Below are positions 1-5,344 of a DNA stretch of 10,000 nucleotides, one piece after another; the first letter of the stretch is position 1; every line of letters begins with the position of its first letter. The stretch spans positions 389,132 through 399,131 of the forward strand of contig CAJNDS010002114.1 in the NCBI GenBank assembly GCA_905221605.1, in the 5' to 3' direction. This DNA comes from Symbiodinium natans. Lineage: Eukaryota; Sar; Dinophyceae; Suessiales; Symbiodiniaceae. Under the pieces are notes generated by a model. It was not told the origin of the DNA and ran no database searches. It saw nothing but the letters and a program-made list of their open reading frames with translations. A program made the translations under genes and the position numbers.

Positions 1-163
1 CTTTTTTTGTCGTAAACTCCCCTACAAACGCTGCCGAGATACTGGTTGCTGCTGCCCGAGGGGATGGTTTCGAAGGTTTTCGGGTTCATGGGGAGGTCGG
101 CCCCCCACGCCTCTGGGGCGCAATCGCAGGGGTGAAGCCAGAAGTCCTGAATCTGTTTGGTGG
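1..163 (-). CDS. Exon-like open frame, minus strand, runs off the left edge
   Basis: Read on the minus strand, this island is open for about 54 codons up to the window edge, with no stop. It includes FWLHPCDCAPEAW, then LPMNPKTFETIPSGSSNQYL, and ends in VCRGVYDKK. An acceptor-like AG lies at the end of GATCCAG (165-164), and the alternatives AAACAG and ATTCAG follow, the last in AG|G context. The frame has mixed residues, three cysteines and GC-rich third positions, unlike the adjacent heptamer tract, which supplies the putative upstream intron. The VCRG motif recurs in two other exon-like islands (689-736 and, upstream of the chosen start, near 9258). I do not recognise the family. It is partial because the rest lies outside the window. 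Confidence 0.55.
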
Positions 164-179
164 CTGGATCAGGATGTAG

Positions 180-412
180 GGTTTAGGGTTTAGGGCTTAG
201 GGTTTAGGGTTTAGGGTTTAGGGTTTAGGGTTTAGGGTTTAGGGTTTAGGGTTTAGGGTTTAGGGTTTAGGGTTTAGGGTTTTAGGGTTTAGGGTTAGGT
301 TTAGGGTTTAGGGTTTAGGGTTTAGGGTTTAGGGTTTAGGGTTTAGGGTTTAGGGTTTAGGGTTTAGGGTTTAGGGTTTAGGGTTTAGGGTTTAGGGTTT
401 AGGGTTTAGGGG
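180..412 (+). repeat. (TTTAGGG)n telomeric-type tract
   Basis: About 32 near-perfect TTTAGGG heptamers stand on the plus strand, with a few variants (one GCTTAGGG, one extra T, one unit short of a T pair near 290). The tract lies immediately upstream, in the minus-strand sense, of the exon at 1-163. TTTAGGG is the telomeric unit of many plants, dinoflagellates and chromerids. Here it is internal, bounded by unique sequence on both sides. Confidence 0.97.
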
Positions 413-515
413 GTTCGAGAACTTGGCCACTTCTCTGCTCGCCACATGGGCCGAAGGGGGTTCAGGGCTTAGGGGTGTTGGGCTGAGGATTTCTTTTTAG
501 GTGTAGAGCTTACGT
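413..515. other. Short unique island, coding status unclear
   Basis: The island between two heptamer tracts is unique sequence. On the plus strand FENLATSLLATWAE (about 415-456) is open; on the minus strand a different frame is also open. It is too short to decide between an exon and intron filler. The part from 465 to 515 is degenerate TTAGG-like sequence with no convincing frame. Confidence 0.3.
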
Positions 516-550
516 CCCTAAACCCTAAACCCTAAACCCTAAACCCTAAA
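516..550 (-). repeat. (CCCTAAA)n tract
   Basis: Five CCCTAAA units on the plus strand, in the opposite orientation to the tract at 180-412. It abuts the 3' edge of the minus-strand exon candidate at 561-637. Confidence 0.95.
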
Positions 551-560
551 GCAACAAAAC

Positions 561-637
561 CCTCTCCTCGGGAGCCTCGGTGCTGGGGTCATCGATGACG
601 AAGGCTGGCAGGCCCTCGCACAGACTCCATTTGACAG
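561..637 (-). CDS. Internal exon candidate (acidic peptide)
   Basis: The minus-strand frame begins after CCTGAG and reads VKWSLCEGLPAFVIDD followed by PSTEAPEER, about 25 residues. An in-frame TGA lies just upstream of the acceptor, which argues that the AG at 639-638 is the real edge. Downstream, AGAGG|GTTTTG gives a GT donor at 560-559. The composition is clearly protein-like, with an acidic C-terminal part. The other two minus frames are poorer: one meets TGA within the island, and the other is rich in Arg and Pro. The product is unknown. Unlike most exons here, both sides carry CCCTAAA on the plus strand. Confidence 0.55.
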
Positions 638-657
638 CTCAGGCTTGGCCGAGGGCC

Positions 658-688
658 CCTAAACCCTAAACCCTAAACCCTAAACCCT
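658..688 (-). repeat. (CCCTAAA)n tract
   Basis: Four CCCTAAA units on the plus strand, between the exon candidates at 561-637 and 689-736. Confidence 0.95.
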
Positions 689-736
689 TCAGCCGCAGCA
701 CGTCAGGGGAACAGAACTCTGGGAGTCGAAGACCCC
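689..736 (-). CDS. Short exon candidate with GVFDSQSSV motif
   Basis: The minus strand reads GVFDSQSSVPLTCCG after an acceptor-like CTGCAAG, then meets TGA. If the preceding bases are included, the frame starts ICKGVFD, which resembles the VCRGVYD at the left window edge. The donor is not obvious (CTGAC|GTGCTG is one option), or this could be a terminal exon. It is only 48 bases long and a second frame is also open, so the call rests mainly on the resemblance to the 1-163 island. Confidence 0.35.
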   Translation of the reverse strand, partial: GVFDSQSSVPLTCCG

Positions 737-756
737 CTTGCAGATGTGGGGCTTAG

Positions 757-1015
757 GGCTCGTGCTGAGACCTGACTGGTCCTTACGAGGTAACCACGGA
801 ATGTGGTAGCCTGCAACCCCTGGAAGGGTCATGTAAACAGCTATGATTGTTACATACCTAATTTTCTGATTCCCTACTGAGACCTAGCATGAAACCTGCA
901 ACCCTAAAGCCCAAAGCACGGAAAGAGCCCCTACCCAGAGACTCCAATCACACAGCTTGACTCCGAATATTCCGTAGATCACATGGGGATCCCATTCATA
1001 ATCTAACGACTAAGC
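757..1015. other. Unique sequence with no recognised gene
   Basis: About 260 bases of unique, mildly AT-rich sequence. Two imperfect direct copies of a GAGACCT...CCTGCAACCC arrangement occur (about 768-813 and 880-905), suggesting a small internal duplication. I find no convincing open frame, splice pair or inverted repeat. In the gene model it would be intron sequence between the exons at 1146-1211 and 689-736. Confidence 0.5.
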
Positions 1016-1145
1016 CTAAACCCCAAACCCCAAACCCTGAGCCCTGAACCCTAAACCCTAAACCCCAAACCCTGAGCCCTAAACCCTAAACCCTAAGCCC
1101 TAAGCCCTAAACCCGAAACCCTAAACCCCCCCAAGCCCTAAGCCC
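1016..1145 (-). repeat. Degenerate CCCTAAA tract
   Basis: CCCTAAA units mixed with variants CCCCAAA, CCCTGAG, CCCTAAG and CCCGAAA. The degeneracy suggests an older tract than those at 180-412 or 1525-1650. Confidence 0.9.
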
Positions 1146-1211
1146 TTCCCTGCCTCCTCTGGCGGGCCAAAGGCCTTCGCGGGACTCGCATGCCACGCAC
1201 TTGCGGCTGAG
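1146..1211 (-). CDS. Exon candidate with CVACES motif
   Basis: The minus frame reads DLSRKCVACESREGLWPARG across the whole unique island, with two cysteines spaced C-x2-C and GC-rich third positions. The acceptor could be the CTCAG or AAG just upstream; the donor is not fixed. The plus strand shows CCCTAAA on the left and TTTAGGG on the right, the convergent arrangement seen around many exons here. I do not recognise the product. A second minus frame is open but is almost all Arg, Pro and Gln, so less likely. Confidence 0.45.
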
Positions 1212-1217
1212 GTCTTC

Positions 1218-1363
1218 GGGTTTAGGGTTCGGGGTTTGGGGTTTAGGGTTTAGGGTTTAGGGTTTAGGGTTTAGGGTTTGGGGTTTAGGGTTTGGAGTTT
1301 GGGGTTTCGGGTTTGGGGTTTCGGGTTTAGGGCTTCGGGTATAGGGTTTCGGGTTTTGGGGTT
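1218..1363 (+). repeat. Degenerate TTTAGGG tract
   Basis: TTTAGGG units with TTTGGGG, TTTCGGG and TTTGGAG variants. It lies on the upstream (minus sense) side of the exon at 1146-1211. Confidence 0.93.
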
Positions 1364-1470
1364 TTAAGTAAAAACATAGGATTTAGGGCTTTTTTAGGGT
1401 TAGGGTCTACGGCTGATGGTTTAGAGTTTTTGGCTCTTGAGGTTTCGTGCTTCGGGTGCAGAGTTCCCCA
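1364..1470. other. Unique spacer, nothing recognised
   Basis: A mixed sequence with scattered GGGTTTA-like remnants. No open frame, splice pair or inverted repeat stands out on either strand. Confidence 0.5.
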
Positions 1471-1503
1471 CCCTAAACCCTAAACCCTAAACCCTAAACC
1501 CTG
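1471..1503 (-). repeat. (CCCTAAA)n tract
   Basis: Four perfect CCCTAAA units on the plus strand, separated by only about 20 bases from the opposite-orientation tract that starts at 1525. Confidence 0.95.
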
Positions 1504-1524
1504 AAACTCAAGTCCCTGAAACCC

Positions 1525-1905
1525 GGTTTAGGGTTTAGGGTTTAGGGTTTAGGGTTTAGGGTTTAGGGTTTAGGGTTTAGGGTTTAGGGTTTAGGGTTTA
1601 GGGTTTAGGGTTTAGGGTTTAGGGTTTAGGGTTTAGGGTTTCTAAACCCTAAACCCTTAACCCTTAAAATCCCTGTAGCCCCCCGCACGTACCCGCAAGC
1701 CTAAACCCCCCCCCCAAACCCTTCAACCTTAAACCCTCAAACCTTGAGCCCTCGAAACCCGAAATTCCTAATCCCAAAAACCCTTAAACCTTAAATCCTC
1801 AAACCCCTAAACCTTCCAAAACCCTTATATCAACTTAAACCATACACCCTAAACAACTCATAAGCCCTTAAACCCTAAACCCGAAACCCTAAACTCCATT
1901 TTAAG
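1525..1905. repeat. Head-to-head TTTAGGG / CCCTAAA inverted tract
   Basis: From 1525 to about 1651 there are about 18 perfect TTTAGGG units. Near 1651 the orientation switches directly to CCCTAAA, first perfect and then increasingly degenerate to about 1900 (CCTTAAA, CCCTCAAA, CCCGAAA). The switch (GGGTTTCTAAACCC) forms a hairpin-capable palindrome with almost no loop. It lies within the putative intron between the exons at 1908-1983 and 1146-1211. Confidence 0.93.
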
Positions 1906-1907
1906 CC

Positions 1908-1983
1908 TCTCAAAATCGGCCTGCGGCTTCGCGCACCCCCGGGCGGCAACCTGGACGTCCGCGGACGGCACGCAGCTCTGGAC
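1908..1983 (-). CDS. Exon candidate with SADVQV motif
   Basis: The minus strand reads SCVPSADVQVAARGCAKPQA followed by DFER, with no stop across the island. The upstream acceptor could be GGCCCAG or TCCAGAG. The downstream donor may be AGAG|GCTTAA (GC type). Third positions are strongly G/C. The first half loosely resembles the RADVTV stretch of the exon at 4727-4818. Flanks follow the convergent pattern: CCCTAAA to the left, TTTAGGG to the right. The product is unknown. Confidence 0.5.
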
Positions 1984-1993
1984 TGGGCCTTGG

Positions 1994-2101
1994 GGTTTAA
2001 GGTTTAGGGTTTAGGGTTTTGGGTCGGGGCTTTTACAAGGTAGCGAACGCGCAGGTATACACAGGGTTCGGGGTCTAGGGCCTGGGGCTTAGAGTTCTGA
2101 A
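1994..2101. other. TTTAGGG remnant plus a short unique island
   Basis: About four heptamer units (1994-2027) precede a unique stretch at 2030-2075. There the minus strand could read CVYLRVRYLVKAPT. The frame is plausible but no clear splice edges fix it, so I leave it as an unassigned island. Confidence 0.35.
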
Positions 2102-2236
2102 CAAACCCTATAAACCCTGAGCTCCCTAAACCCTAACCCTAAGCCCAAACCCTGAACCCTGAACCCTAAACCCTAAACCCTAAACCCTAAACCCTGAGCC
2201 CTAAACCCCTCAAGCAGCCCACCCTCCTAAACCCTG
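2102..2236 (-). repeat. CCCTAAA tract, partly degenerate
   Basis: CCCTAAA with CCCTGAA, CCCTAAG and CCCTGAG variants, abutting the exon candidate at 2237-2271. Confidence 0.92.
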
Positions 2237-2271
2237 AGCCCGGCGCCCCGCAGCTCGTAGTAGCCAACATC
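2237..2271 (-). CDS. Very short exon candidate (DVGYYELRGAG)
   Basis: After a GGCCCAG|G acceptor at 2273-2272, the minus strand reads DVGYYELRGAG before running into heptamer sequence. A second frame is also open, so confidence is modest. The island sits between CCCTAAA (left) and TTTAGGG (right) on the plus strand. Confidence 0.35.
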
Positions 2272-2285
2272 CTGGGCCCGTTTCA

Positions 2286-2401
2286 AGGCTTAGGGTTCAG
2301 GGTTTAGGGTTCAGGGTTTAGGGTTCAGGGTTTAGGGTTTAGGGTTTAGGGTTTCGGGTTTAAGGTTTAGGGCTTAGGGTTTCGGGTCTACAGGGTTTGG
2401 G
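2286..2401 (+). repeat. TTTAGGG tract with TTCAGGG variants
   Basis: Alternating TTTAGGG and TTCAGGG units (a 14-base higher-order period, three rounds), then perfect TTTAGGG and degenerate TTTCGGG copies. Confidence 0.93.
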
Positions 2402-2483
2402 CTTCAGAGTCCCTAGTCTAGGGTCGAAGTGCGGGCCAGGCGCAGGTTTTTGGACCTTAGACCTTTGGGTTTTGGGCTTAGGG

Positions 2484-2611
2484 AGATGCTCTTTGTATGG
2501 AACGTATGGAGCGCAAACGGGGGGGTTGGACGGAGTCTTCCCCACGGAGCAGGCCACAAACCCGACGCGCACAAGCCCCTCAAAGCTGCTGAGGGAAGCT
2601 GACTTGCGCGG
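2484..2611 (-). CDS. Exon candidate with VGFVACSVGKTPS
   Basis: Starting after CTAG at 2613-2612, the minus strand is open for about 42 codons. It reads KSASLSSFEGLVRVGFVACS, then VGKTPSNPPVCAPYVPYKEH. A TAG in the same frame at the acceptor marks the upstream limit. The other two minus frames are also mostly open here; this one is preferred for its balanced residues and codon third positions. The donor is unclear, near the CTTAGGG at 2474-2483. A further possible exon, reading APGPHFDPRLGTLK, lies at about 2405-2450. I do not recognise the protein. Confidence 0.45.
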
Positions 2612-2696
2612 CTAGCCACCCCAAGATCGGGGAGCTTTGGCGTTTTGGGGCGTGTTGAGGGGTTTTGCAGTTTTAGGTTTCGAGTTCTTGGTGGTC

Positions 2697-2787
2697 TCGG
2701 ATTCAGGGCAAGCAACATTGTGCCATACATGGACCGAGCAGCGGGTTTCAGGTAGTCGCTGCTGGACGGCGATTGGACCACCCACTC
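2697..2787 (-). CDS. Exon candidate (SSSDYLKPAARSMYG)
   Basis: The minus strand has a good acceptor, GTCTCAGCAG|GAG (AG at 2789-2788), followed by EWVVQSPSSSDYLKPAARSM and then YGTMLLALNPRP. The frame has no stop across the unique island. The 3' edge is uncertain. On the plus strand the same region is open in another frame, but without a matching acceptor. The function is unknown. Confidence 0.5.
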
Positions 2788-2814
2788 CTGCTGAGACTGG
2801 GGGCTTTGGGGGGC

Positions 2815-2925
2815 TTAGGGGTTTAGGGTTTGGGGTTTAAGGTTTGGGGTTTGGGGTTTGGGGTTTAGGGTTTAGGGTTTAGGGTTTAGGGTTTAGGGGG
2901 TTTAAGGCTTGGGGCTTGGGGTTTA
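2815..2925 (+). repeat. TTTAGGG tract with TTTGGGG variants
   Basis: Mixed TTTGGGG and TTTAGGG units on the plus strand, upstream (minus sense) of the exon at 2697-2787. Confidence 0.93.
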
Positions 2926-2935
2926 GGATTCAATT

Positions 2936-3035
2936 GGCTGCAGGCTGCTCATCGCCTAAAGCCCCCAAGCCGAGTTGAACGTTCGTGGGAACCTGCCTCA
3001 GGTAGGGGCGGAAGGTACCCCAAAGAAAGGGGGGC
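2936..3035 (-). CDS. Exon candidate, strand uncertain
   Basis: The minus strand, after a CTAG acceptor-like site near 3035, reads GTFRPYLRQVPTNVQLGLGA and then LGDEQPAAN, with mostly G/C third positions. The plus strand also has an open frame of about 45 codons (about 2970-3122), including NLPQVGAEGTPKKGG, with less GC-rich third positions. I prefer minus because the other islands favour it, but the sequence alone does not settle it. Confidence 0.35.
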
Positions 3036-3169
3036 TAGTACCAGTTCAAGAAACTACAGCTTTCTCGGACCCCAACTTACAAGACTTACAACTACCAATG
3101 AACCTCCAAGCAGTCCCTAAAGCCTAAACCCTTACAAAACCCTCAACAAAAATCTCTAAACCCTAAAAC

Positions 3170-3267
3170 TTGGGATGTTCCCACTTACACTAGCCCTTCG
3201 TAGGGATTATAGTAGGGCCACTATAATCCCTTCTAAGGACTGTTAGTATAGGGGGGAACATCCCCAA
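3170..3267. mobile_element. Inverted-repeat element, family A, copy 1
   Basis: A near-complete palindrome of about 98 bases. The left end TTGGGATGTTCCC pairs with the right end GGGAACATCCCCAA, and the inner arms (AGGGATTATAGT / ACTATAATCCCT) continue the pairing to a tiny loop. It has no coding capacity. Similar ends occur at 4987-5042, 5085-5203 and 9038-9137. Its size and structure fit a MITE or introner-like element. Flanking heptamer-derived sequence (CTAAAAC left, ATAAAAC right) may hide a target duplication. It sits in a putative intron upstream of the exon at 3363-3431. Confidence 0.8.
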
Positions 3268-3269
3268 CA

Positions 3270-3350
3270 TAAAACCCTAAACCCCCTTGCACAACCCTCA
3301 AAAAAACCGAACCCAAAAACCCTAAATCCTTCAAGACTTTCAAACCCCAC
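3270..3350 (-). repeat. Degenerate CCCTAAA tract
   Basis: Scattered CCCTAAA units with A-rich interruptions between copy 1 of the family A element and the exon at 3363-3431. Confidence 0.75.
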
Positions 3351-3362
3351 AGAGACCTCCAC

Positions 3363-3431
3363 CTTTTGCCGAGGATCTGATGTGCTGCACTTGCCATGGT
3401 CGGATGGGTACTTCGCCATGTAAAACGAATC
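3363..3431 (-). CDS. Exon candidate (23 codons, GT-AG bounded)
   Basis: The acceptor CCTAATCAG|GATTCG (AG at 3433-3432) and donor CAAAAG|GTGGAG (GT at 3362-3361) enclose exactly 69 bases. They encode DSFYMAKYPSDHGKCSTSDP followed by RQK on the minus strand. A later donor (GAG|GTCTCT) would add KVEV-like residues. The acceptor matches the AG|G preference of dinoflagellate introns. The peptide is hydrophilic with one cysteine, and the family is unknown. Flanks are convergent: CCCTAAA left, TTTAGGG right. Confidence 0.6.
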
Positions 3432-3463
3432 CTGATTAGGGCTTCGGGATGTGAAATTCAAAG

Positions 3464-3506
3464 CTTAGGGTTTAGGGCTTAGGGCTTAGGGTTTAGGGTT
3501 CAGGGT
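3464..3506 (+). repeat. TTTAGGG/CTTAGGG tract
   Basis: Six units, half of them with the CTTAGGG variant, just upstream (minus sense) of the exon at 3363-3431. Confidence 0.9.
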
Positions 3507-3604
3507 AGACCTCCACAGAAGGCTTTAACCTTTAACAGGAAGAAGCCTGCTTCCAGCAGATACAACTATACCCCAAATGAATCCATGCCCACCCGAAACA
3601 AAAC

Positions 3605-3668
3605 CGATCGGGCTAGGGGCTTCGAGCCCTTCACCGGACTCCTTGCGGGGGGCCTCCACGGTCGGAAG
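3605..3668 (-). CDS. Exon candidate (LPTVEAPRKESGEGLEAPS)
   Basis: The minus strand reads LPTVEAPRKESGEGLEAPS, then PI, up to a GT donor in CGATCG|GTTTTG (GT at 3604-3603). The frame would stay open past the donor to about 3528 (GFVSGGHGFIWGIVV...), so the exon may be longer. It is a charged, Glu/Pro-rich segment of unknown function, preceded on its upstream side by CCCTAAA units at 3669-3714. Confidence 0.5.
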
Positions 3669-3714
3669 CCCCTAAACCCTAAACCCTAAACCCTAAACCC
3701 TAAACCCTAAACCT
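3669..3714 (-). repeat. (CCCTAAA)n tract
   Basis: Six perfect CCCTAAA units between two exon candidates, forming the core of a putative intron of only about 58 bases (3669-3726). Confidence 0.95.
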
Positions 3715-3726
3715 TTGACCCTAAAC

Positions 3727-3804
3727 CCAGGGCCTCCAGGGTCGGGGCCTTCTTCTGGTAGAAGACCCGGCCGTGGGAGTCTTGGCCCAGAGGGCAGTAG
3801 AGGC
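3727..3804 (-). CDS. Exon candidate (YCPLGQDSHGRVFYQKKAP)
   Basis: The minus strand after AACGAG|GC (AG at 3806-3805) reads LYCPLGQDSHGRVFYQKKAP followed by TLEAL, and ends at CCTGG|GTTTAG (GT at 3726-3725). The donor is thus the first base pair of a TTTAGGG-type sequence on the transcribed strand. Third positions are almost all G or C. The peptide is strongly protein-like. A different minus frame is also open but becomes Arg/Pro-rich and continues as low complexity. The product is unknown. Confidence 0.6.
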
Positions 3805-3811
3805 CTCGTTC

Positions 3812-3975
3812 GAGGGGGGGGGGGGAAAGGGGGAGGGTGGGGCGGGGGAGGGGGAGGCGGAGAGGGGGAGGGAGGGGGTGGGAAGGGTATTGGGGGGGTA
3901 GGGGGATGGGTTCGGGAGGGAGGGGGGGAGGGAGGGTGGGGGAGGGAGGGGGGGGATGTGGGGGGGGGGGGGGTG
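3812..3975 (+). repeat. G-rich low-complexity tract
   Basis: About 160 bases of almost pure G with isolated A and T (GGGGAGGG, GGGTGGG), including runs of ten or more G. It has very strong strand asymmetry and many possible G-quadruplex registers. The open frames through it, on both strands, are Gly- or Pro-rich artefacts of composition. It lies in the intron upstream (minus sense) of the exon at 3727-3804, where the transcript would carry a long C/pyrimidine tract ahead of the acceptor. Confidence 0.9.
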
Positions 3976-3999
3976 GGGGAAGGTGGTTCTCAACAGTTT

Positions 4000-4460
4000 A
4001 GGGGTTTAGAGGGTTTTAGGGTGTTTAAGGGGTTTTAGGGTTTATCGGGGTTTAGGGGTTAACGGGTTTAGGGTTTAGGGGCTTAGGGTTGGGTGTTATA
4101 GGGGCTTAGAGGGCTTCGGTTAGGGTTAGGGGTTTAAAGAGGGTTTAGGGGTTTAGGGTTTAGGGGTTTAGGGGTTTAGGGTTTAGGGGTTTAGGGGTTT
4201 AGGGGTTTAGGGGTTTAGGGGTTTAGGGGTTTAGGGGTTTAGGGGTTTAGGGGTTTAGGGGTTTTTGGGGTTTTGGGGTTTTGGGGTTTTCGGGTTTAGG
4301 GTTTAGGGGTTTTGGGTTTACGACTTAGGGTTTCGGGTTTAGGGTTTAGGGGGGTTCTCAGGGTTTTCGGGGTTGAAGGGGTTAAAGGGGTTTAGGGGTT
4401 TAACAAACCCCTAGGGCTCAAGTGTCGAGAGTTTCGTGTTGAGGGTTTAGGGTTCATTAT
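4000..4460 (+). repeat. Long G-rich tract with TTTAGGGG octamers and TTTTGGGG units
   Basis: The block starts with degenerate GGGTTTA-like sequence. From about 4135 to 4262 it becomes a regular TTTAGGGG octamer array of about 15 units. At 4262-4296 it shifts to TTTTGGGG units, then back to TTTAGGG and TTTCGGG. The octamer register differs from the heptamer used elsewhere. Confidence 0.92.
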
Positions 4461-4535
4461 TTTGGTGGGGAAGGGTCCACTCCTCTAAACAAAACTACAA
4501 AAATAGAAGCAGAAGCACCCCAAACCCAAAACGCA
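4461..4535. other. Short unique island
   Basis: A unique stretch with a T-rich minus strand. After TTTAGAG, the minus strand could encode EWTLPHQNNE as a very short exon. Nothing else supports coding. Confidence 0.25.
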
Positions 4536-4539
4536 GAAA

Positions 4540-4722
4540 CCTTACACACCCCAAACCCCAAACCCCTAAACCCCCAAACCCCAAACCCCAAACCCTAAAC
4601 CCTAAACCCTAAACCCCCAAACCCCAAACCCTAAACCCTCAACTCGCGCCTGACGTGCGGTAATCCCCTAAACCCTAAACCCTAAACCCTCAACCCTAAA
4701 CCCTAAACCCCCAACGGAAGGT
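4540..4722 (-). repeat. CCCTAAA tracts interrupted by a duplicated 21-mer
   Basis: CCCTAAA and CCCCAAA units run from 4540 to 4640. A unique 21-base segment follows at 4646-4666, then more CCCTAAA to about 4711. The 21-mer recurs perfectly at 4723-4743, inside the exon at 4727-4818. Confidence 0.93.
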
Positions 4723-4726
4723 GCGC

Positions 4727-4818
4727 CTGACGTGCGGTAATCCTGGCTGCCGCCCACTTCCATGCAGGCGGCGGCCTGCCCGCAGTCCGGCACTTTGACC
4801 CAGACGGTGACATCGGCC
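4727..4818 (-). CDS. Exon candidate (DVTVWVKVPDCGQAAAC)
   Basis: The minus strand reads ADVTVWVKVPDCGQAAACME followed by VGGSQDYRTS. If the exon begins earlier, at a second acceptor near 4838, LLGCKLR is added in front. The donor is probably GC: CGTCAG|GCGC at 4726-4725, inside a 21-base sequence duplicated at 4646-4666. Third positions are strongly G/C, and there is no stop in the frame. Two or three cysteines suggest an extracellular or secreted context, but that is inference only. The family is not recognised. Confidence 0.65.
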
Positions 4819-4839
4819 CTCAGCTTACAGCCAAGCAGG

Positions 4840-4905
4840 AGTTTAGGGTTTAGGGTTTGGGGTTTAGGGTTTAGGGTTTAGGGTTTAGGGTTTAGGGTTT
4901 GGGGC
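4840..4905 (+). repeat. (TTTAGGG)n tract
   Basis: Nine units with two TTTGGGG variants, on the upstream side (minus sense) of the exon at 4727-4818. Confidence 0.95.
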
Positions 4906-4924
4906 TTCCCAGGCTGTTCAGATC

Positions 4925-4985
4925 GAGCTGCCCGGAAGATCGAAGGGCGTACCTGAGCTGTTCGTGAAGGCCTTCAAGACTTTCT
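4925..4985 (-). CDS. Exon candidate (KAFTNSSGTPFDLPGSSI), possible terminal exon
   Basis: The minus strand reads KVLKAFTNSSGTPFDLPGSS, then I and TGA. A GT donor inside (CTCAG|GTACGC) offers a shorter internal exon instead. The first part is homologous at the DNA level to 5050-5077 (VVKGSTNSQ), so this is one half of a tandem exon duplication with an accompanying element. The plus strand also has an open frame here (QIELPGRSKGVPELFVKAFK), so the strand is not certain. Confidence 0.4.
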
Positions 4986-4986
4986 T

Positions 4987-5042
4987 ATTGAGATGTTCCC
5001 CCTCCTTTACTAACAGTCCTAAGTAGGGATTATCTACCCCCC
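4987..5042. mobile_element. Inverted-repeat element, family A, copy 2 (partial)
   Basis: Begins TTGAGATGTTCCCC and continues CTAACAGTCCTAAGTAGGGATTAT, matching the left arm of the family A elements. No right arm follows. It appears to be a half element produced by the tandem duplication that also copied the adjacent exon-like segment. Confidence 0.7.
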
Positions 5043-5049
5043 ATTGTAC

Positions 5050-5077
5050 CTTGGCTGTTCGTGGAACCCTTTACGAC
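5050..5077 (-). CDS. Micro-exon candidate, duplicate of the 4950-4980 segment
   Basis: Between TAAGTAG|GTC (AG at 5079-5078) and CCAAG|GTACAA (GT at 5049-5048), the minus strand reads VVKGSTNSQ. It aligns with VLKAFTNSS at about 4950-4980, including the following GTAC donor. It is only 28 bases; the support is the duplication and the splice dinucleotides rather than length. Confidence 0.35.
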
Positions 5078-5084
5078 CTACTTA

Positions 5085-5203
5085 TTGGGATGTTCCCCCT
5101 CGGACTAACAGTCCCTCCTTAATCTAGGAAATTATCATACCCCTATTATAAGTTGTATGAATCCCTACTAAGGACTGCTACTATAAGGGGGAACATTCCA
5201 ACT
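5085..5203. mobile_element. Inverted-repeat element, family A, copy 3
   Basis: Left end TTGGGATGTTCCCC; right end GGGGAACATTCCAAC. The arms pair through AGTCC...AGGGATT / AATCCCTACTAAGGACT. At about 119 bases it is longer than copies 1 and 4 because of an AT-rich loop. On the minus strand the element lies just inside ACAA|GTAAGT (GT at 5206-5205) and an acceptor TAAGTAG (AG at 5079-5078), so it would fill a 129-base intron almost entirely. Confidence 0.8.
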
Positions 5204-5206
5204 TAC

Positions 5207-5258
5207 TTGTGATTTGTTGCTGCCCCCTGATGAACAGAACCAACCGTACAGAATTCAA
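5207..5258 (-). CDS. Exon candidate ending at a GTAAGT donor
   Basis: The minus strand reads NSVRLVLFIRGQQQITS and ends at ACAA|GTAAGT, the best match to a consensus eukaryotic 5' splice site in the window. The intron that follows consists of the family A element copy 3. The frame otherwise stays open into the element (KLECSPL, then a stop). The upstream edge is unclear because it runs into heptamer-like sequence. Confidence 0.45.
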
Positions 5259-5261
5259 AAC

Positions 5262-5338
5262 CCTAAACGCTGCGCCGGAAACCCCAAACCCTAAACTTAA
5301 ACCCCAAACCCTAAACCCCAAAACCCTAAACCCTAAAG
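5262..5338 (-). repeat. CCCTAAA/CCCCAAA tract
   Basis: About nine units with several variants, next to the 3' edge of the Cys-rich exon at 5345-5449. Confidence 0.9.
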
Positions 5339-5344
5339 CCGTTT

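Noticed and set aside
2397-2840. Plus-strand frames starting with ATG across 2397-2615 and 2637-2840
   Set aside because: They overlap better minus-strand frames with acceptor sites and include heptamer-derived residues (GFRV, LGFEF).
3715-4038. Gly-rich open frame on plus and Pro/Ser-rich frame on minus
   Set aside because: Both arise from the G-rich tract; their composition is dictated by GGG/GGA and CCC/TCC triplets. Only the segment 3727-3804, in a different minus frame, looks coding.
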